Position numbers and translations under genes: made by a program
Shown here: positions 36,796 through 46,719 of the stretch, piece after piece
How positions within the stretch are numbered: the first letter of the stretch is position 1
Layout of the letters: every line of letters begins with the position of its first letter
Assembly (NCBI GenBank): GCA_027488155.1
Contig: JAIYCE010000059.1
Location: forward strand, 1 to 64,000
Length of the DNA stretch: 64,000 bases
Origin: Hyphomicrobiales bacterium
GTDB lineage: Bacteria; Pseudomonadota; Alphaproteobacteria; Rhizobiales; Beijerinckiaceae
Reading direction: 5' to 3'
The notes under the pieces: generated by a model
Told to the model about the DNA's origin: nothing
The model's input: only the letters and a program-made list of their open reading frames with translations
Databases searched by the model: none

Positions 36796-37122
36796 TCACG
36801 CTGAACGCGGACCAAACAAAATCACACATGATCCCACAAGACAGATCGCAGCCCCGGCAAGATCCCAGCGATCAGGGCGGTGATGTTCCACCAACCACAT
36901 CCAACCGATTGATGTGAGGATATAGATACCGCCATAGGCGGCAAAGGCACGTCCAGCGAAGTTCGTGTCGATCCGGGTCAACAACCATGCAAACAAAAGA
37001 AGGGACGTAAGGCCCGGCACAAGCCACCATGGCGATTTGTCGAGCCGCCAATAAGCCCAGAACGCAAAACAACCTGCAATTTCGGCACAGGCCGCAACCA
37101 CATAGAGCGGAAATGCAATCAT
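36796..37122 (-). CDS. YnfA-family (UPF0060) small membrane protein
   Basis: A 108-aa protein with four predicted membrane helices, of the YnfA/UPF0060 family related to small multidrug resistance proteins. Helix-forming stretches are [55 protein letters not shown] and [22 protein letters not shown] and HRPDRWD are family loops. Whether it pumps drugs is not shown for most members. Confidence 0.9.
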   Translation of the reverse strand: MIAFPLYVVAACAEIAGCFAFWAYWRLDKSPWWLVPGLTSLLLFAWLLTRIDTNFAGRAFAAYGGIYILTSIGWMWLVEHHRPDRWDLAGAAICLVGSCVILFGPRSA

Positions 37123-37146
37123 GCTTGAAAGCGCCCTTCACATATG

Positions 37147-37176
37147 ACGAAGCCGCCCCTTGCAGAGCGGCTTCGT
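37147..37176. terminator. Inverted repeat between cysK and ynfA
   Basis: Perfect 10-bp arms acgaagccgc/gcggcttcgt around a 10-base loop, 33 bases after the cysK stop on the minus strand. No T-run on either side, so termination is likely but weakly supported. Confidence 0.5.
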
Positions 37177-37208
37177 AGACAGTGCCGGGCTTGCGTGGTT
37201 TTGTAAAA

Positions 37209-38192
37209 TCAAAGCCCTTCGAAAAGCGCCGTCGAGAGATAGCGTTCGGCGAAGGACGGGATGATCACCACAATCGTCTTGCCTGCATTCTCAGGGCGTG
37301 AGCCGAGTTCCAACGCCGCCGCCGTGGCCGCGCCAGCAGAAATTCCCGTTGGAATACCTTCGAGGCGTGCCAGTTTGCGCGCCGTGTCGAAGGCCGTCTG
37401 GTTGCCAACAGTGATCACTTCATCGATCACGCTGCGATCGAGAATGCCAGGCACAAAGCCCGCACCAATACCTTGAATTTTGTGCGGGCCGGGCGCACCG
37501 CCCGACAGGACCGGAGAATCTTCCGGCTCCACCGCCACAACTTTTACGGCTGGCTTGTATTTCTTCAAGACCTGACCGACGCCGGTGATGGTGCCGCCCG
37601 TGCCGACACCCGACACGAAGATGTCGACCTTGCCGTTCGTATCGTTCCAAATTTCTTCCGCCGTCGTCGCACGGTGGATGGCCGGATTCGCCGGATTTTC
37701 GAATTGCTGCGGAATGACGGCGCCCGGGATCGAGGCCTTCAATTCCTCAGCGCGCGCAATTGCGCCCTTCATACCAAGGGGGCCTGGTGTCAGTTCAAGT
37801 TCGGCACCCATGAGCGCGAGCATCTTGCGACGCTCAACCGACATGGTCTCCGGCATCACGAGGATGAGACGATAGCCGCGCGCCGCCGCAACGAAGGCGA
37901 GCGCAATACCGGTATTGCCCGATGTCGGCTCAATCAGCGTCGCGCCCGGCTTGATGGCGCCAGACGCCTCGAGCGCCTCGATCATCGCGACGCCGATGCG
38001 ATCCTTAACGCTCGCGATCGGATTGAAGAATTCGAGCTTTGCCAGAATGGTGGCTTTCACGCCGCGCTCATCTGCAATGCGATTCAGCTTGACCAGCGGC
38101 GTATCGCCAATGGTCTCGGTAATGGATTCGTAGATCCGTCCGCGGCCGGCAGGGCGGGATGCGGGGTCAATTCTGCGGGCAGGTTCACTCAT
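37209..38192 (-). CDS. cysK: Cysteine synthase (O-acetylserine sulfhydrylase A)
   Basis: A 327-aa PLP enzyme that makes cysteine from O-acetylserine and sulfide. The PLP lysine is in [11 protein letters not shown] (about 60), the phosphate loop is [10 protein letters not shown] (about 195), and [15 protein letters not shown] binds substrate. Residues 1-20 are an unusual Arg/Pro-rich lead ([18 protein letters not shown]) before the conserved [16 protein letters not shown]. An Rrf2 regulator gene lies 104 bp upstream in the same direction. Confidence 0.96.
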   Translation of the reverse strand: MSEPARRIDPASRPAGRGRIYESITETIGDTPLVKLNRIADERGVKATILAKLEFFNPIASVKDRIGVAMIEALEASGAIKPGATLIEPTSGNTGIALAFVAAARGYRLILVMPETMSVERRKMLALMGAELELTPGPLGMKGAIARAEELKASIPGAVIPQQFENPANPAIHRATTAEEIWNDTNGKVDIFVSGVGTGGTITGVGQVLKKYKPAVKVVAVEPEDSPVLSGGAPGPHKIQGIGAGFVPGILDRSVIDEVITVGNQTAFDTARKLARLEGIPTGISAGAATAAALELGSRPENAGKTIVVIIPSFAERYLSTALFEGL

Positions 38193-38296
38193 GGCGCGAT
38201 CTCCCTGTGATGGGGCTCATGCCGCCCCGTCTGGACCATGCCGGAGAACTTAAGAAAAAGTACACTCCCCGTCGAGGAATAAAGATATTCTACAGG

Positions 38297-38749
38297 TTAA
38301 ATTGTATAATCGAGCGGACTGTGCGCGCCCGCAAATACGTTCCGCTCCTCAGCCCAATGACAGAGATCCTCGACCGTATGCTTGTCGAGAGATGCGAGGA
38401 AGACGTCGCCCGCCTCGCGTACGATGGGCCCGACGACGAGATCCACCAGCTTCGATTCCGGGATCGGTGGAATGGAATCCTCTCCCGTTGAGCTCATGGC
38501 GGCACGGACAATATCGCCCGCCGTAATCTTGCGGCGCTCTTTTGCCAGTTCGTAGCCACCGCGCGGGCCGCGCACGCCCTTCAGAATACCGGCGCGGACG
38601 AGAGCCTGCAGCATGGTTTCAAGATGGCGGGGCGGGAGATTGTGGCGGGCCGCCAAAAGCTTGGCGGCAGCGGGCGCAGGGCGTGCATGAAGCGCAATAT
38701 CAACAACGGCGGCGATGGCCAGCAGGCTGCGACGCGACAGGAGTATCAT
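38297..38749 (-). CDS. Rrf2-family transcriptional regulator
   Basis: A 150-aa winged-helix regulator. The Rrf2 block is seen in AAAKLLAARHNLPPRHLETMLQ-type helix-turn-helix and the wing GILKGVRGPRGGYELA. IscR-type cluster cysteines are absent: only one cysteine (DLCHWAEE) remains, so it should not bind an Fe-S cluster. The position before cysK recalls CymR/CysK partnership in Firmicutes, where the pair senses O-acetylserine; carrying that over here is speculation. Start at 38749 gives MILLSRRSLLAIAAV, a typical family N-terminus. Confidence 0.9.
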   Translation of the reverse strand: MILLSRRSLLAIAAVVDIALHARPAPAAAKLLAARHNLPPRHLETMLQALVRAGILKGVRGPRGGYELAKERRKITAGDIVRAAMSSTGEDSIPPIPESKLVDLVVGPIVREAGDVFLASLDKHTVEDLCHWAEERNVFAGAHSPLDYTI

Positions 38750-38785
38750 CAGAACCGCCCTTGCCTATGGCAGGGTCGGCTCCGG

Positions 38786-39235
38786 TTAAATGCCGGTCGA
38801 TCCGAACCCGCCTACGCCCCGCTCGGAGGCCTCTACACTGTCAACCGCGATGAGATCGACCCGACTGACCGGTGCGATCACCATCTGCGCAATCCTCAGA
38901 CCGCGCGTAATCTCAAAGTCCCCCTCGCCGAGATTGACGAGGATCACACCGATTTCGCCGCGATAATCGGCGTCAATCGTGCCCGGCGCATTGACCAGCG
39001 CGATGCCGTTCTTGAGAGCCAAGCCGGACCGCGGCCGGACCTGCGCCTCATATCCTTCAGGGAGATGAATTTGCAGCCCGGTCGGAACCAGAGCTCTTTT
39101 CCCCGGTTTCAATGTGATTTTCTCATTTTCACCGATTGCAGCGGATAAGTCGAGGCCTGCTGCGCCCGGCGTGGCATAATGCGGCAGTGGGAGACCCTTG
39201 GCGTGTTCCAATTGGCGGATCGCAACCTTCACCAT
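38786..39235 (-). CDS. dut: dUTP diphosphatase (dUTPase)
   Basis: A 149-aa trimeric enzyme that cleaves dUTP to dUMP and keeps uracil out of DNA. All motifs are present: [11 protein letters not shown] (motif 1), [11 protein letters not shown] (2), [14 protein letters not shown] (3) and the C-terminal GGFGSTGI (5). Start codon shares one base with the coaBC stop, indicating coupling. Confidence 0.97.
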   Translation of the reverse strand: MVKVAIRQLEHAKGLPLPHYATPGAAGLDLSAAIGENEKITLKPGKRALVPTGLQIHLPEGYEAQVRPRSGLALKNGIALVNAPGTIDADYRGEIGVILVNLGEGDFEITRGLRIAQMVIAPVSRVDLIAVDSVEASERGVGGFGSTGI

Positions 39236-40446
39236 CAGACCCAGCGCCCCTTCAAAGTTGCAGCGATCCGGGCAACGAGTTTTTCAGCCACGGCATCCTT
39301 CCCCATCTTCGGCCAATCTTCGACGCCGTCTCTGGTCACGAGGTGGACGGTGTTCATGTCGCCGCCCATCACGCCGCCTTCATGCGAGACATCGTTGGCG
39401 ACGATCCAGTCGCAGCCCTTGCGCGCCAGTTTTGACTGGGCATGCGCGATGACCTTCTCCGTCTCGGCCGCGAAGCCAATCACGAGCTCCGGCCGATTGT
39501 CGCTCATGTGCGACAAAGTCGCGAGGATGTCGGGATTTTCGGTGAGAGAGAGAGCAGGCAGGCCGCCTGACTCTTTCTTGAATTTCTGCCCGCCCTCATT
39601 GGCAACGCGCCAATCGGCCACCGCTGCGCAGAATATGGCGCAATCTGCCGGCATAGCGTTCTGTACGGCCTGCATCATTTGACGCGCTGTCTCAACCCGG
39701 ATCGTCTTTACGCCGGGCGGATTGGGGATCGCCACAGGGCCGGAGACGAGGATCACTTCGGCACCAAGCCGGGCCGCCGCTGCGGCGATCGCATGGCCTT
39801 GTTTGCCCGACGAGCGGTTGGCGATGTAACGCACCGGATCGATCGGCTCATGTGTCGGCCCCGACGTTACCAGAATGCGCCGTCCACTCAGCGGGCCTTC
39901 CGCAACGAGCATTCGGGCCGCAGCATCGGCGATGGCCGCAGGTTCAGCCATCCGGCCCGGACCAAATTCACCGCAGGCCATCTCGCCCTCGTCAGGCCCC
40001 ACGAAAGTAATGCCGTCGCTTTTGAGCGACGCGCAATTTCTCTGCGTGGCTGCATGAGTCCACATGCGGACATTCATAGCCGGTGCCACTAGGACCCGCT
40101 TGTCAGTAGCCAGAAGGGCCGTCGAAGCGAGATCGTTCGCCAAGCCATGCGCCATCTTGGCAAGCAGATCAGCGGTGGCAGGGGCCACAATCAGAAGGTC
40201 AGCATCGCGCGAAAGCTCAATGTGCCCCATCTCCGCTTCGTCCGTCAGGGAGAAGAGATCGGTGTAGCATTTGTCGCCGGTCAGCGAGGCGATGGAGAGC
40301 GGCGTCACGAATTCCGCTCCGGCCTTGGTGAGGATGGCACGGACCGACGCACCGCGTTTGCGAAAGTCGCGGATCAATTCCAATGCTTTATAGGCGGCGA
40401 TGCCGCCGCCGATGATCAGGAGAATACGCTTGCCTGCGAGCGCCAT
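39235..40446 (-). CDS. coaBC: Bifunctional CoaBC (PPC synthetase/decarboxylase)
   Basis: A 403-aa two-domain coenzyme A synthesis enzyme. The flavin CoaC half (1-185) has [11 protein letters not shown] and the PAMNVRMW loop; the CoaB half (about 190-400) has [25 protein letters not shown] nucleotide site (key TSGPT and NRSSG). It makes 4'-phosphopantetheine from phosphopantothenate, cysteine and CTP. Followed by dut with a one-base overlap, a frequent bacterial pair. Confidence 0.97.
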   Translation of the reverse strand: MALAGKRILLIIGGGIAAYKALELIRDFRKRGASVRAILTKAGAEFVTPLSIASLTGDKCYTDLFSLTDEAEMGHIELSRDADLLIVAPATADLLAKMAHGLANDLASTALLATDKRVLVAPAMNVRMWTHAATQRNCASLKSDGITFVGPDEGEMACGEFGPGRMAEPAAIADAAARMLVAEGPLSGRRILVTSGPTHEPIDPVRYIANRSSGKQGHAIAAAAARLGAEVILVSGPVAIPNPPGVKTIRVETARQMMQAVQNAMPADCAIFCAAVADWRVANEGGQKFKKESGGLPALSLTENPDILATLSHMSDNRPELVIGFAAETEKVIAHAQSKLARKGCDWIVANDVSHEGGVMGGDMNTVHLVTRDGVEDWPKMGKDAVAEKLVARIAATLKGRWV

Positions 40447-40491
40447 CCGACAGACTCCGGTCGAAACTTTGCCCCTTTTACCATGAGGCGA

Positions 40492-42060
40492 TCAGAAATG
40501 GCGAAGGACGGCGTAAAGAAGGGTTAAGGCGATCAGCCAGAGCGCAGCATTACCCCAACGATTGCGCCGTGCTTCGGCATCGCCGATGGCCTGAACACTC
40601 TCAGGATCGAGCCGGAATCCACGCCGCGTGGCACGATCGAGATGCTCCGCGACACGCTCGACGCGGCCAGTCAACTCGGGCAGGTTGGCGATCATGTTGG
40701 CGAAGGAACGCGCGCCGCGTCCCGCATCTTCAATACGACCGACAGGGCCGAGATTACGCTCAATCCATTCGCGCACCACGGGTTCAGCCGTTGTCCACAT
40801 GTTCAGTTTCGGATCGAGCGAGCGGGCGACACCTTCGACGACGACCATCGTCTTTTGCAGCATCACCAATTCGGTGCGCGTCTTCATATCGAACAGCGCA
40901 GTGATCTCGAACAAAAGCGTCAGCAGCTTCGCCATCGAAATCTGATCGGCGGTACGGCTATGGATCGGCTCGCCAATAGCGCGGATCGCTTGGGCGAAAT
41001 CCTCGACGGAATGATGGGCCGGAACATAGCCCGCCTCGAAATGCACTTCCGCCACTCGGCGATAATCGCGCGTGATGAAACCGAGCAAAATTTCGGCAAG
41101 GAAGCGCCGCTCTTTTGGGCTTAGACGACCCATAATGCCGAAATCGACTGCGCAGAGACGCGATTGATCGTCGACAAATAGATTGCCGGGATGCATGTCG
41201 GCATGGAAGAAACCATCACGCAGAGCGTGGCGTAAAAATGACTGAATGACCGTGCGCGCGAGCGTCACACGATCAATACCAGCCGCTTCGATCCGCGCAA
41301 TATCGTTGAGCGGAATGCCATCGATCCACTCAAGCGTCAGCACGTCTCGTGCGGTCCGATTCCAATCGACGGAGGGAACACGAAAATCGACATCGTTGCG
41401 GCAATTCTCTGCCATTTCCGACAGGGCCGCCGCTTCGAGGCGCAAATCCATTTCCATCGTGACGGATCGCGCCAACGTATCGACAACGTCGACGGGCTTG
41501 AGGCGACGCAGGTCTGGAACATGCTGCTCAAGCTGTGCCGCTGCAAAATGCATGGCATTGAGATCGCGTCGGAAGCGCGCACGCACGCCAGGACGCAAGA
41601 CCTTGACCGCGACGACACGCGCCGTATCATCATCGGCGATCATGCCTTGATGCACTTGTGCAATTGAGGCGGCGGCCATCGGTGCGCCAAGCTCTATATA
41701 TAATGAATCGAGCGGGGCCCCGAACGATTGCTCAATCGTGCTTACGGCCTCGCTGCGCGGGAAAGGTGGCAGGCGATCCTGCAATTGCTCAAGATCGCGC
41801 GCAACGCGGACACCGACGACATCGGGGCGTGTAGCGAGGAATTGGCCGAATTTCACATAGGACGGCCCAAGGCGTGTCAGCGCTTTGGCGAGGCGCTGCG
41901 CGCCATCGCCCGCATCGCGACGCTCGATGAGACGCGCCATTCGCAAGAGAACGCGGCCCCCGCTCGGTAGATCGTTCGGGTCGACGAGTGCAAGCGCACC
42001 TTCTCGGCCCAGCACGAAGCCGACGCGCATCAAACGCAGCGCATTGAGAAAGGATGACAT
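40492..42060 (-). CDS. ubiB: UbiB, atypical ABC1-family kinase for ubiquinone biosynthesis
   Basis: A 522-aa protein of the ADCK/ABC1 family. Family traits are YVKFGQFLATRPDVVG (KxGQ motif, about 70), VAVKVLRPG (ATP lysine), ADMHPGNLF (catalytic loop) and VDFGIMG (DFG). The C-terminus has two membrane helices (ending NAALWLIALTLLYAV), anchoring it to the inner membrane. Needed for ubiquinone accumulation; biochemical activity is ATPase-like. Transcribed after ubiE with an 8-bp gap. Confidence 0.95.
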   Translation of the reverse strand: MSSFLNALRLMRVGFVLGREGALALVDPNDLPSGGRVLLRMARLIERRDAGDGAQRLAKALTRLGPSYVKFGQFLATRPDVVGVRVARDLEQLQDRLPPFPRSEAVSTIEQSFGAPLDSLYIELGAPMAAASIAQVHQGMIADDDTARVVAVKVLRPGVRARFRRDLNAMHFAAAQLEQHVPDLRRLKPVDVVDTLARSVTMEMDLRLEAAALSEMAENCRNDVDFRVPSVDWNRTARDVLTLEWIDGIPLNDIARIEAAGIDRVTLARTVIQSFLRHALRDGFFHADMHPGNLFVDDQSRLCAVDFGIMGRLSPKERRFLAEILLGFITRDYRRVAEVHFEAGYVPAHHSVEDFAQAIRAIGEPIHSRTADQISMAKLLTLLFEITALFDMKTRTELVMLQKTMVVVEGVARSLDPKLNMWTTAEPVVREWIERNLGPVGRIEDAGRGARSFANMIANLPELTGRVERVAEHLDRATRRGFRLDPESVQAIGDAEARRNRWGNAALWLIALTLLYAVLRHF

Positions 42061-42068
42061 TCAGCGCC

Positions 42069-42851
42069 TCAGATCGACCAGCCGGAATGCAAGCGCACGA
42101 TGCCGCCCGTCATCGGACGATGCGTGACATTGGCGAAGCCTGCGGTGCGCATCATTTCGGCGAAGCGGTCTGGCTCGGGAAATTGGCGGATCGATTCAAC
42201 CAGATATTGATAAGGCTGCGCATCGCCGGTGACGAGCCGACCCATCGGCGGCACGAGATTAAAAGAGTAGAAATCATAAATCCGATCAAAGCCCGGCACG
42301 TCGACACGCGAGAATTCGAGGCAGAGAAAATGGCCGCCGCGCTTAAGCACGCGCTTAGCCTCGCTCAACGCCTTATCAATGCGCGGCACATTGCGGATGC
42401 CAAATGCAATCGTATAGGCGTCGAAGCTCCTATCGGGAAAAGGCAGGTCTTCAGCATTGCCCTCGACAAAAGTGAGGCGGTCGGCAATTTGCGCAGGCGC
42501 GCGTTCACGACCAACGGCCAACATGTCGCCATTGATGTCGCACACGGTTGCGCGGGCCTGAGGCGAAGCGGCTTCCAACACACGGAAGGAAACGTCGCCG
42601 GTGCCGCCGGCAACATCGAGAAGATCAAACGAGCCTTGTTTTGGCGGACGCAAAGCGGACACAAGCGCGTCCTTCCATGCCCGGTGAAGACCCGCCGACA
42701 TCAGATCGTTCATCAGATCGTAGCGGCGTGCCACTTTGTGGAACACATCGTCGACCATATCCTGCTTCTCGCCGAGTTTGACCGTCGAAAAGCCGAAATG
42801 AGTGTCGTCGTCCCTGCCCGGTGCCGTTTGGACCATGGATTGCCCCTTCAC
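42069..42851 (-). CDS. ubiE: Ubiquinone/menaquinone C-methyltransferase UbiE
   Basis: A 260-aa SAM-dependent methyltransferase of quinone biosynthesis. The SAM motif [15 protein letters not shown] (about 75) and family motifs [17 protein letters not shown] and [13 protein letters not shown] are present; the C-terminus ends in a [11 protein letters not shown] tail. Paired with ubiB and divergent from mutM, the order common in Hyphomicrobiales. Confidence 0.96.
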   Translation of the reverse strand: MKGQSMVQTAPGRDDDTHFGFSTVKLGEKQDMVDDVFHKVARRYDLMNDLMSAGLHRAWKDALVSALRPPKQGSFDLLDVAGGTGDVSFRVLEAASPQARATVCDINGDMLAVGRERAPAQIADRLTFVEGNAEDLPFPDRSFDAYTIAFGIRNVPRIDKALSEAKRVLKRGGHFLCLEFSRVDVPGFDRIYDFYSFNLVPPMGRLVTGDAQPYQYLVESIRQFPEPDRFAEMMRTAGFANVTHRPMTGGIVRLHSGWSI

Positions 42852-42923
42852 GATTGCGCGCGGACCATAGCGCCGGACGCGGCTTGAGGCTATGGCAGAG
42901 GGGGAGATTTTACGAAAGACGCC

Positions 42924-43805
42924 ATGCCAGAGTTGCCCGAAGTCGAAACCGTCAGGCGCGGCCTCGCGCCCATCATGGAAGGCCGCCGCCTGATCAGGGT
43001 GGAACAGAGGCGGCCGGATCTGCGCTTTCCGTTTCCAGACCGGTTCATCGAGCGGCTTGAAGGCCAGACCCTCACCGCGATGGGACGGCGAGCCAAATAT
43101 TTAATCGCGGACCTCTCTTCCGGCGAAACGCTGATCATGCATCTCGGTATGTCGGGCCGTTTCACCATCGTGGAAGGCGGACAGAGCGCTCTCCAAGGCG
43201 AATTCGTCCATCAGGCCGGCGGGATCGCTGCGCATGACCATGTCGTGTTCCATATCGAGGGCGGGGCGCGGGTCATCTATAATGACGCACGGCGCTTCGG
43301 TTTCATGGATCTTGTGCCGCGTACGGCCTTGGCCGAGAGCCGCCACATGAAAGCGCTCGGGATCGAACCACTCGGCAATGAGTTAGACGGCGCAAGGCTC
43401 GCCGCGCTGTTTGCCGGCAAGAAGACGCCGCTGAAAGCCGCGCTCTTGGACCAAAGCCTGATTGCCGGACTGGGCAACATCTATGTTTGCGAAGCGCTGC
43501 ATCGCGCCGGGCTTTCGCCACGACGGGCGGCGGGAAAGCTGGCGCTCAAAGGCGGGAAACCGCATGCCAAAGCGGATCTGCTGGCCACCGCCATTCGTGA
43601 CGTCTTGGTCGAAGCGGTCGCAGCAGGCGGCTCGACCTTGCGCGATTATGCGCAGGCGGATGGCTCGCTCGGCTATTTTCAGCATGCCTTCCGCGTTTAT
43701 GATCGCGAGGGAGTCGCCTGCCCAACGGCCGGTTGCAAGGGAACAATCAAGCGCATCGTGCAATCGGGGCGATCGACCTTCTTCTGCGCATCGTGTCAGA
43801 AATAG
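42924..43805 (+). CDS. mutM: Formamidopyrimidine-DNA glycosylase
   Basis: A 293-aa repair enzyme removing 8-oxoguanine and formamidopyrimidines. The catalytic N-terminus [13 protein letters not shown] (P2, E3) is intact; the helix-two-turn-helix region and a C-terminal zinc finger (CPTAGC ... CASC) follow, with the conserved GRSTFF near the end. Followed 73 bp later by the enoyl-CoA hydratase gene. Confidence 0.97.
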   Translation: MPELPEVETVRRGLAPIMEGRRLIRVEQRRPDLRFPFPDRFIERLEGQTLTAMGRRAKYLIADLSSGETLIMHLGMSGRFTIVEGGQSALQGEFVHQAGGIAAHDHVVFHIEGGARVIYNDARRFGFMDLVPRTALAESRHMKALGIEPLGNELDGARLAALFAGKKTPLKAALLDQSLIAGLGNIYVCEALHRAGLSPRRAAGKLALKGGKPHAKADLLATAIRDVLVEAVAAGGSTLRDYAQADGSLGYFQHAFRVYDREGVACPTAGCKGTIKRIVQSGRSTFFCASCQK

Positions 43806-43878
43806 CCATGCACAAAGGATGATTGCCGGTTTCACAATGATCGTTTAGCCAAGACATAAGCAACAGGGAGGTGTCACC

Positions 43879-44652
43879 ATGGCTTATGAAAACATCATTG
43901 TTACGCAGGAAGACCGGGTCGGCATCATTACGATCAACCGTCCGCAAGCGATGAATGCGCTCAACTCTAAGGTGATCGCCGAAATCAATGCGGCACTCGA
44001 CGGTTTTGAGAAAGATCCCAATATCGGCTGTATGCTGATTACAGGCTCGGAAAAAGCCTTTGCCGCAGGCGCGGACATCAAGGAGATGCAAAACCTCTCC
44101 TTCCCCTCCACCTATCTCGACGATTTCATTACCCAATGGGATGGCATTTCGACGCGCCGCAAGCCTTTGATCGCGGCGGTGGCCGGATTTGCACTCGGCG
44201 GCGGGTGCGAAATGGCAATGATGTGCGATTTCATCTTGGCCGCCGACAATGCGAAATTCGGCCAACCTGAAATCAAGCTCGGCGTGATGCCAGGTGCAGG
44301 CGGCACGCAACGTCTGACACGCGCCGTCGGCAAGGCAAAGGCGATGGAAATGTGCCTTACCGGACGCATGATGGATGCCGCAGAAGCTGAGCGTTCAGGC
44401 CTTGTGGCGCGCATCATTCCTCTGGCAGACCTCCTCACAGAAGCAAAAAAGACGGCAACAACCATTGCCAACATGTCGCTGCCGATCGCAATGATCACCA
44501 AGGAAAGCGTCAACCGCGCATTCGAGACGACATTGGCCGAAGGTCTGCGCTTTGAGCGCCGCCTCTTCCAACCCATGTTCGCGATTGCCGACCAAAGAGA
44601 AGGCATGACGGCTTTCGTTGAAAAGCGCCCTGCAAAATTCTCGCACCGCTGA
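43879..44652 (+). CDS. Enoyl-CoA hydratase
   Basis: A 257-aa crotonase-fold enzyme hydrating trans-2-enoyl-CoA in beta-oxidation. The oxyanion motifs AAGADIKEM (about 62) and [11 protein letters not shown] (about 105) and both catalytic glutamates (GGGCE and [15 protein letters not shown]) are present, like short-chain enoyl-CoA hydratase. caggg-type ribosome-binding sequence gggaggtg lies before the ATG. mutM-echA-rpsT-dnaA is a common alphaproteobacterial order. Confidence 0.93.
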   Translation: MAYENIIVTQEDRVGIITINRPQAMNALNSKVIAEINAALDGFEKDPNIGCMLITGSEKAFAAGADIKEMQNLSFPSTYLDDFITQWDGISTRRKPLIAAVAGFALGGGCEMAMMCDFILAADNAKFGQPEIKLGVMPGAGGTQRLTRAVGKAKAMEMCLTGRMMDAAEAERSGLVARIIPLADLLTEAKKTATTIANMSLPIAMITKESVNRAFETTLAEGLRFERRLFQPMFAIADQREGMTAFVEKRPAKFSHR

Positions 44653-44667
44653 TCGCGCCGTAAACCT

Positions 44668-45450
44668 ATGGAGTTCAGCCCCGAGATTCTGGCGCTTCTG
44701 GCGTTAGCGGCCTTTTGCGCAGGGCTGATCGATGCAATCGCAGGCGGCGGCGGGCTGATCACAGTCCCTGCCCTTCTTCTAGCAGGGGCAGACCCGGTCA
44801 CCGCGGTGGCCACCAACAAGCTCCAAGGTTCCTTCGGCACGGCATCGGCCACGCTTGCCTTTGCCCGTGCCGGGCAAATTGACTGGAGTAGCGCTGCCCC
44901 TCTCGCTGCGATCGCAGTGTTGAGTTCGGCTCTAGGGGGCTTAGCCGTCGCAACCTTGCCCTCCCATTGGCTCGGCGCCGTCATACCCGTCCTGCTGGTA
45001 GCCGTGGCCTTATGGTTCGCGCTTTCGCCCCGTTTTGGCCAAATCGACCGGCCAGCCCGGGTCTCGCCAGCCTTTTTCGCCCTCGCTGTGGTGCCGCCGA
45101 TCGCGTTCTATGACGGGTTTTTTGGCCCAGGAGCCGGATCCTTCTACATACTCGGCTTTGCGGCGCTGATGGGATTGAGCGGGATCCGAGCGGTCGCGCA
45201 GACAAAACTCCTGAATCTGGCCTCGAATGGCGGCGCGTTGGTCTTTTTTGCACTTTCGGGCCATATCGTATGGGCTGCCGGATTGGCGATGGGGCTTGCG
45301 GCCTTTGCGGGGGCTCAATTGGGCTCGCGCCTCGTCCTCAAACATGGCGCAAGGCTGATCAGGCCGCTCGTGGTGATCGTATGCCTCGCAGTATCTGTCC
45401 GGCTTCTGGCCGACCCCGCCAATCCTCTCCGGGCACTTTTAGGTATCTGA
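44668..45450 (+). CDS. TauE/SafE (TSUP) family permease
   Basis: A 260-aa membrane protein with about eight helices. The family start AAFCAGLIDAIAGGGGLITVP and ATNKLQGSFGTASA, then YDGFFGPGAGSFYILGF in the second half, mark the internal repeat of TSUP carriers. Members move sulfite, sulfoacetate or other organic acids. It lies between echA and rpsT, where other Hyphomicrobiales often have no extra gene. Substrate unknown. Confidence 0.9.
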   Translation: MEFSPEILALLALAAFCAGLIDAIAGGGGLITVPALLLAGADPVTAVATNKLQGSFGTASATLAFARAGQIDWSSAAPLAAIAVLSSALGGLAVATLPSHWLGAVIPVLLVAVALWFALSPRFGQIDRPARVSPAFFALAVVPPIAFYDGFFGPGAGSFYILGFAALMGLSGIRAVAQTKLLNLASNGGALVFFALSGHIVWAAGLAMGLAAFAGAQLGSRLVLKHGARLIRPLVVIVCLAVSVRLLADPANPLRALLGI

Positions 45451-45494
45451 ACCAAGCAGTCGCATGAAAAGACTCATTCTTTCCGCCACAGCCG

Positions 45495-45523
45495 TTGACG
45501 CCGCCGGAGGCTAAAGCTATAAG
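45495..45523 (+). promoter_or_regulatory. Probable rpsT promoter
   Basis: TTGACG at 45495-45500 and CTATAA at 45517-45522, separated by 16 bases, about 105 bases before the rpsT start. This is the cleanest sigma-70-like pair seen in the window. Confidence 0.6.
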
Positions 45524-45628
45524 CCGCGCCACGCCGGTCGCATCCTTTGCGTCCGCAAACCCTTTCCGTTTAACGTGAGGCGCCTTGGGCCCTAATCGGG
45601 TCTCCGCTTCGCATGAGGATCAAAAGTC

Positions 45629-45895
45629 ATGGCGAATACGAAGTCCGCCAAAAAAGCGACACGCAAGATTGAGCGCCGTACGGCGGTGAATCGTATGCGC
45701 CGCTCGGCCCTGCGCACGTCCATCCGCAAAGTGGAAGACGCGCTGAAGTCCGGCGACAAGACAGCCGCAGCGGCTGCGTTGAAAAATGCAGAGCCCGTGA
45801 TCGCGCGCATGGCGCAACAGGGCATTGTCCACCGCAATACTGCATCGCGTAAAATCTCGCGCCTCGCTCATGCGGTGAAGATACTCGGCGCATAA
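45629..45895 (+). CDS. rpsT: 30S ribosomal protein S20
   Basis: An 88-aa basic protein of three helices that binds 16S rRNA. The family start [13 protein letters not shown] and the end [32 protein letters not shown] (key HRNTASRK) are clear. It has its own promoter-like pair and a strong terminator behind it. Confidence 0.97.
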   Translation: MANTKSAKKATRKIERRTAVNRMRRSALRTSIRKVEDALKSGDKTAAAAALKNAEPVIARMAQQGIVHRNTASRKISRLAHAVKILGA

Positions 45896-45925
45896 TTGCC
45901 GCATGGAGCTTCGACGTATTCTAAG

Positions 45926-45949
45926 AACCCGGCGAGAGCCGGGTTTTTT
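45926..45949 (+). terminator. Terminator after rpsT
   Basis: Stem aacccggc/gccgggtt with the loop gaga, followed by four further T. It lies 30 bases after the stop codon. Confidence 0.9.
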
Positions 45950-46719
45950 GTTATGCGGCAACATTTATTCTTGCCTGCAATGTGGCTGAAACGCCCCAAT
46001 TTGCGCCATTACATCACACTTATTTCACTTGACTCGGCAAAGTTTAGAATCGGATTTCTCCGCGCTTTTCGCGCGCAAAAAAAGCCGACTAGAATCAAGG
46101 TTTTACGGGCTAAGACCCGAACCTGCGCGACAAGACGCGCCGACGTGCAACAGACCAAGCCGCGCAAATCGGGATTTGAACGGCTGGGTTCTTCCTGCCA
46201 ATTGTTAAAGAATGATGAATATCATCAACACTTTGCGGAAGCGTAATCGGTATTTAGTCCTGTCAAGAGGGAGCATATGGCAGGGGTTTCAACACCTGCA
46301 ATTTGCAACCCGTGTTGCGTGCCTATGTGGCGCTGTGTAAGGTCACTTCACTTCAGCACGCGATGTGCTGACGTTTCAAAAAACCTATACGGGCGTTGCG
46401 TTTTCTCGATTCGAGAGAATGCAGATGTGTGTATGAAAAACAGTGGCGTGCAAACAGCCATTTGATTTTGAGAATGCTCATCCGGTCTACTTCCGGATGA
46501 GGTGGATGACCAAGACGTTCGGCCGATTTCAACGGCTGGCGATTGCAGCGGGGGTAGTGATGACACGTTCCAGCGAAATGCGGCTTAGTTCCCATTTGTC
46601 GCTTTTTTGCAGCGGTCACGCCCCTCGGCCTTCCGGCGCGTAAGCTTTCGATTTTCATCCCTTTTGATGCTTGCTCCTGACAAGAGCAGCGAAGCCTATG
46701 CGCGCGAGTACTTTTGACA
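45950..46719. promoter_or_regulatory. dnaA upstream region, 770 bp non-coding, possible origin or dnaA control region
   Basis: No convincing gene. The region is more AT-rich than its surroundings and holds several inverted repeats: tgatg/catca (46213-46227), cagcac/gtgctg (46354-46370), tctcga/tcgaga (46404-46416) and the strong 9-bp hairpin ctcatccgg/ccggatgag (46477-46501). Perfect DnaA boxes (TTATCCACA) are not seen; only weak partial matches such as tgtgtatga occur. In several Hyphomicrobiales the origin is near hemE rather than dnaA, so an origin here is not proved. Confidence 0.4.
46477..46501. repeat. Strong hairpin upstream of dnaA
   Basis: Perfect 9-bp arms ctcatccgg/ccggatgag with a 7-base loop, about 220 bases before dnaA. 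No T-run follows directly. Confidence 0.6.

Noticed and set aside
45950..46719. Small open frames and tRNA-like stretches before dnaA
   Set aside because: No complete cloverleaf, no family-like protein and no ribosome-binding sites; left as non-coding.
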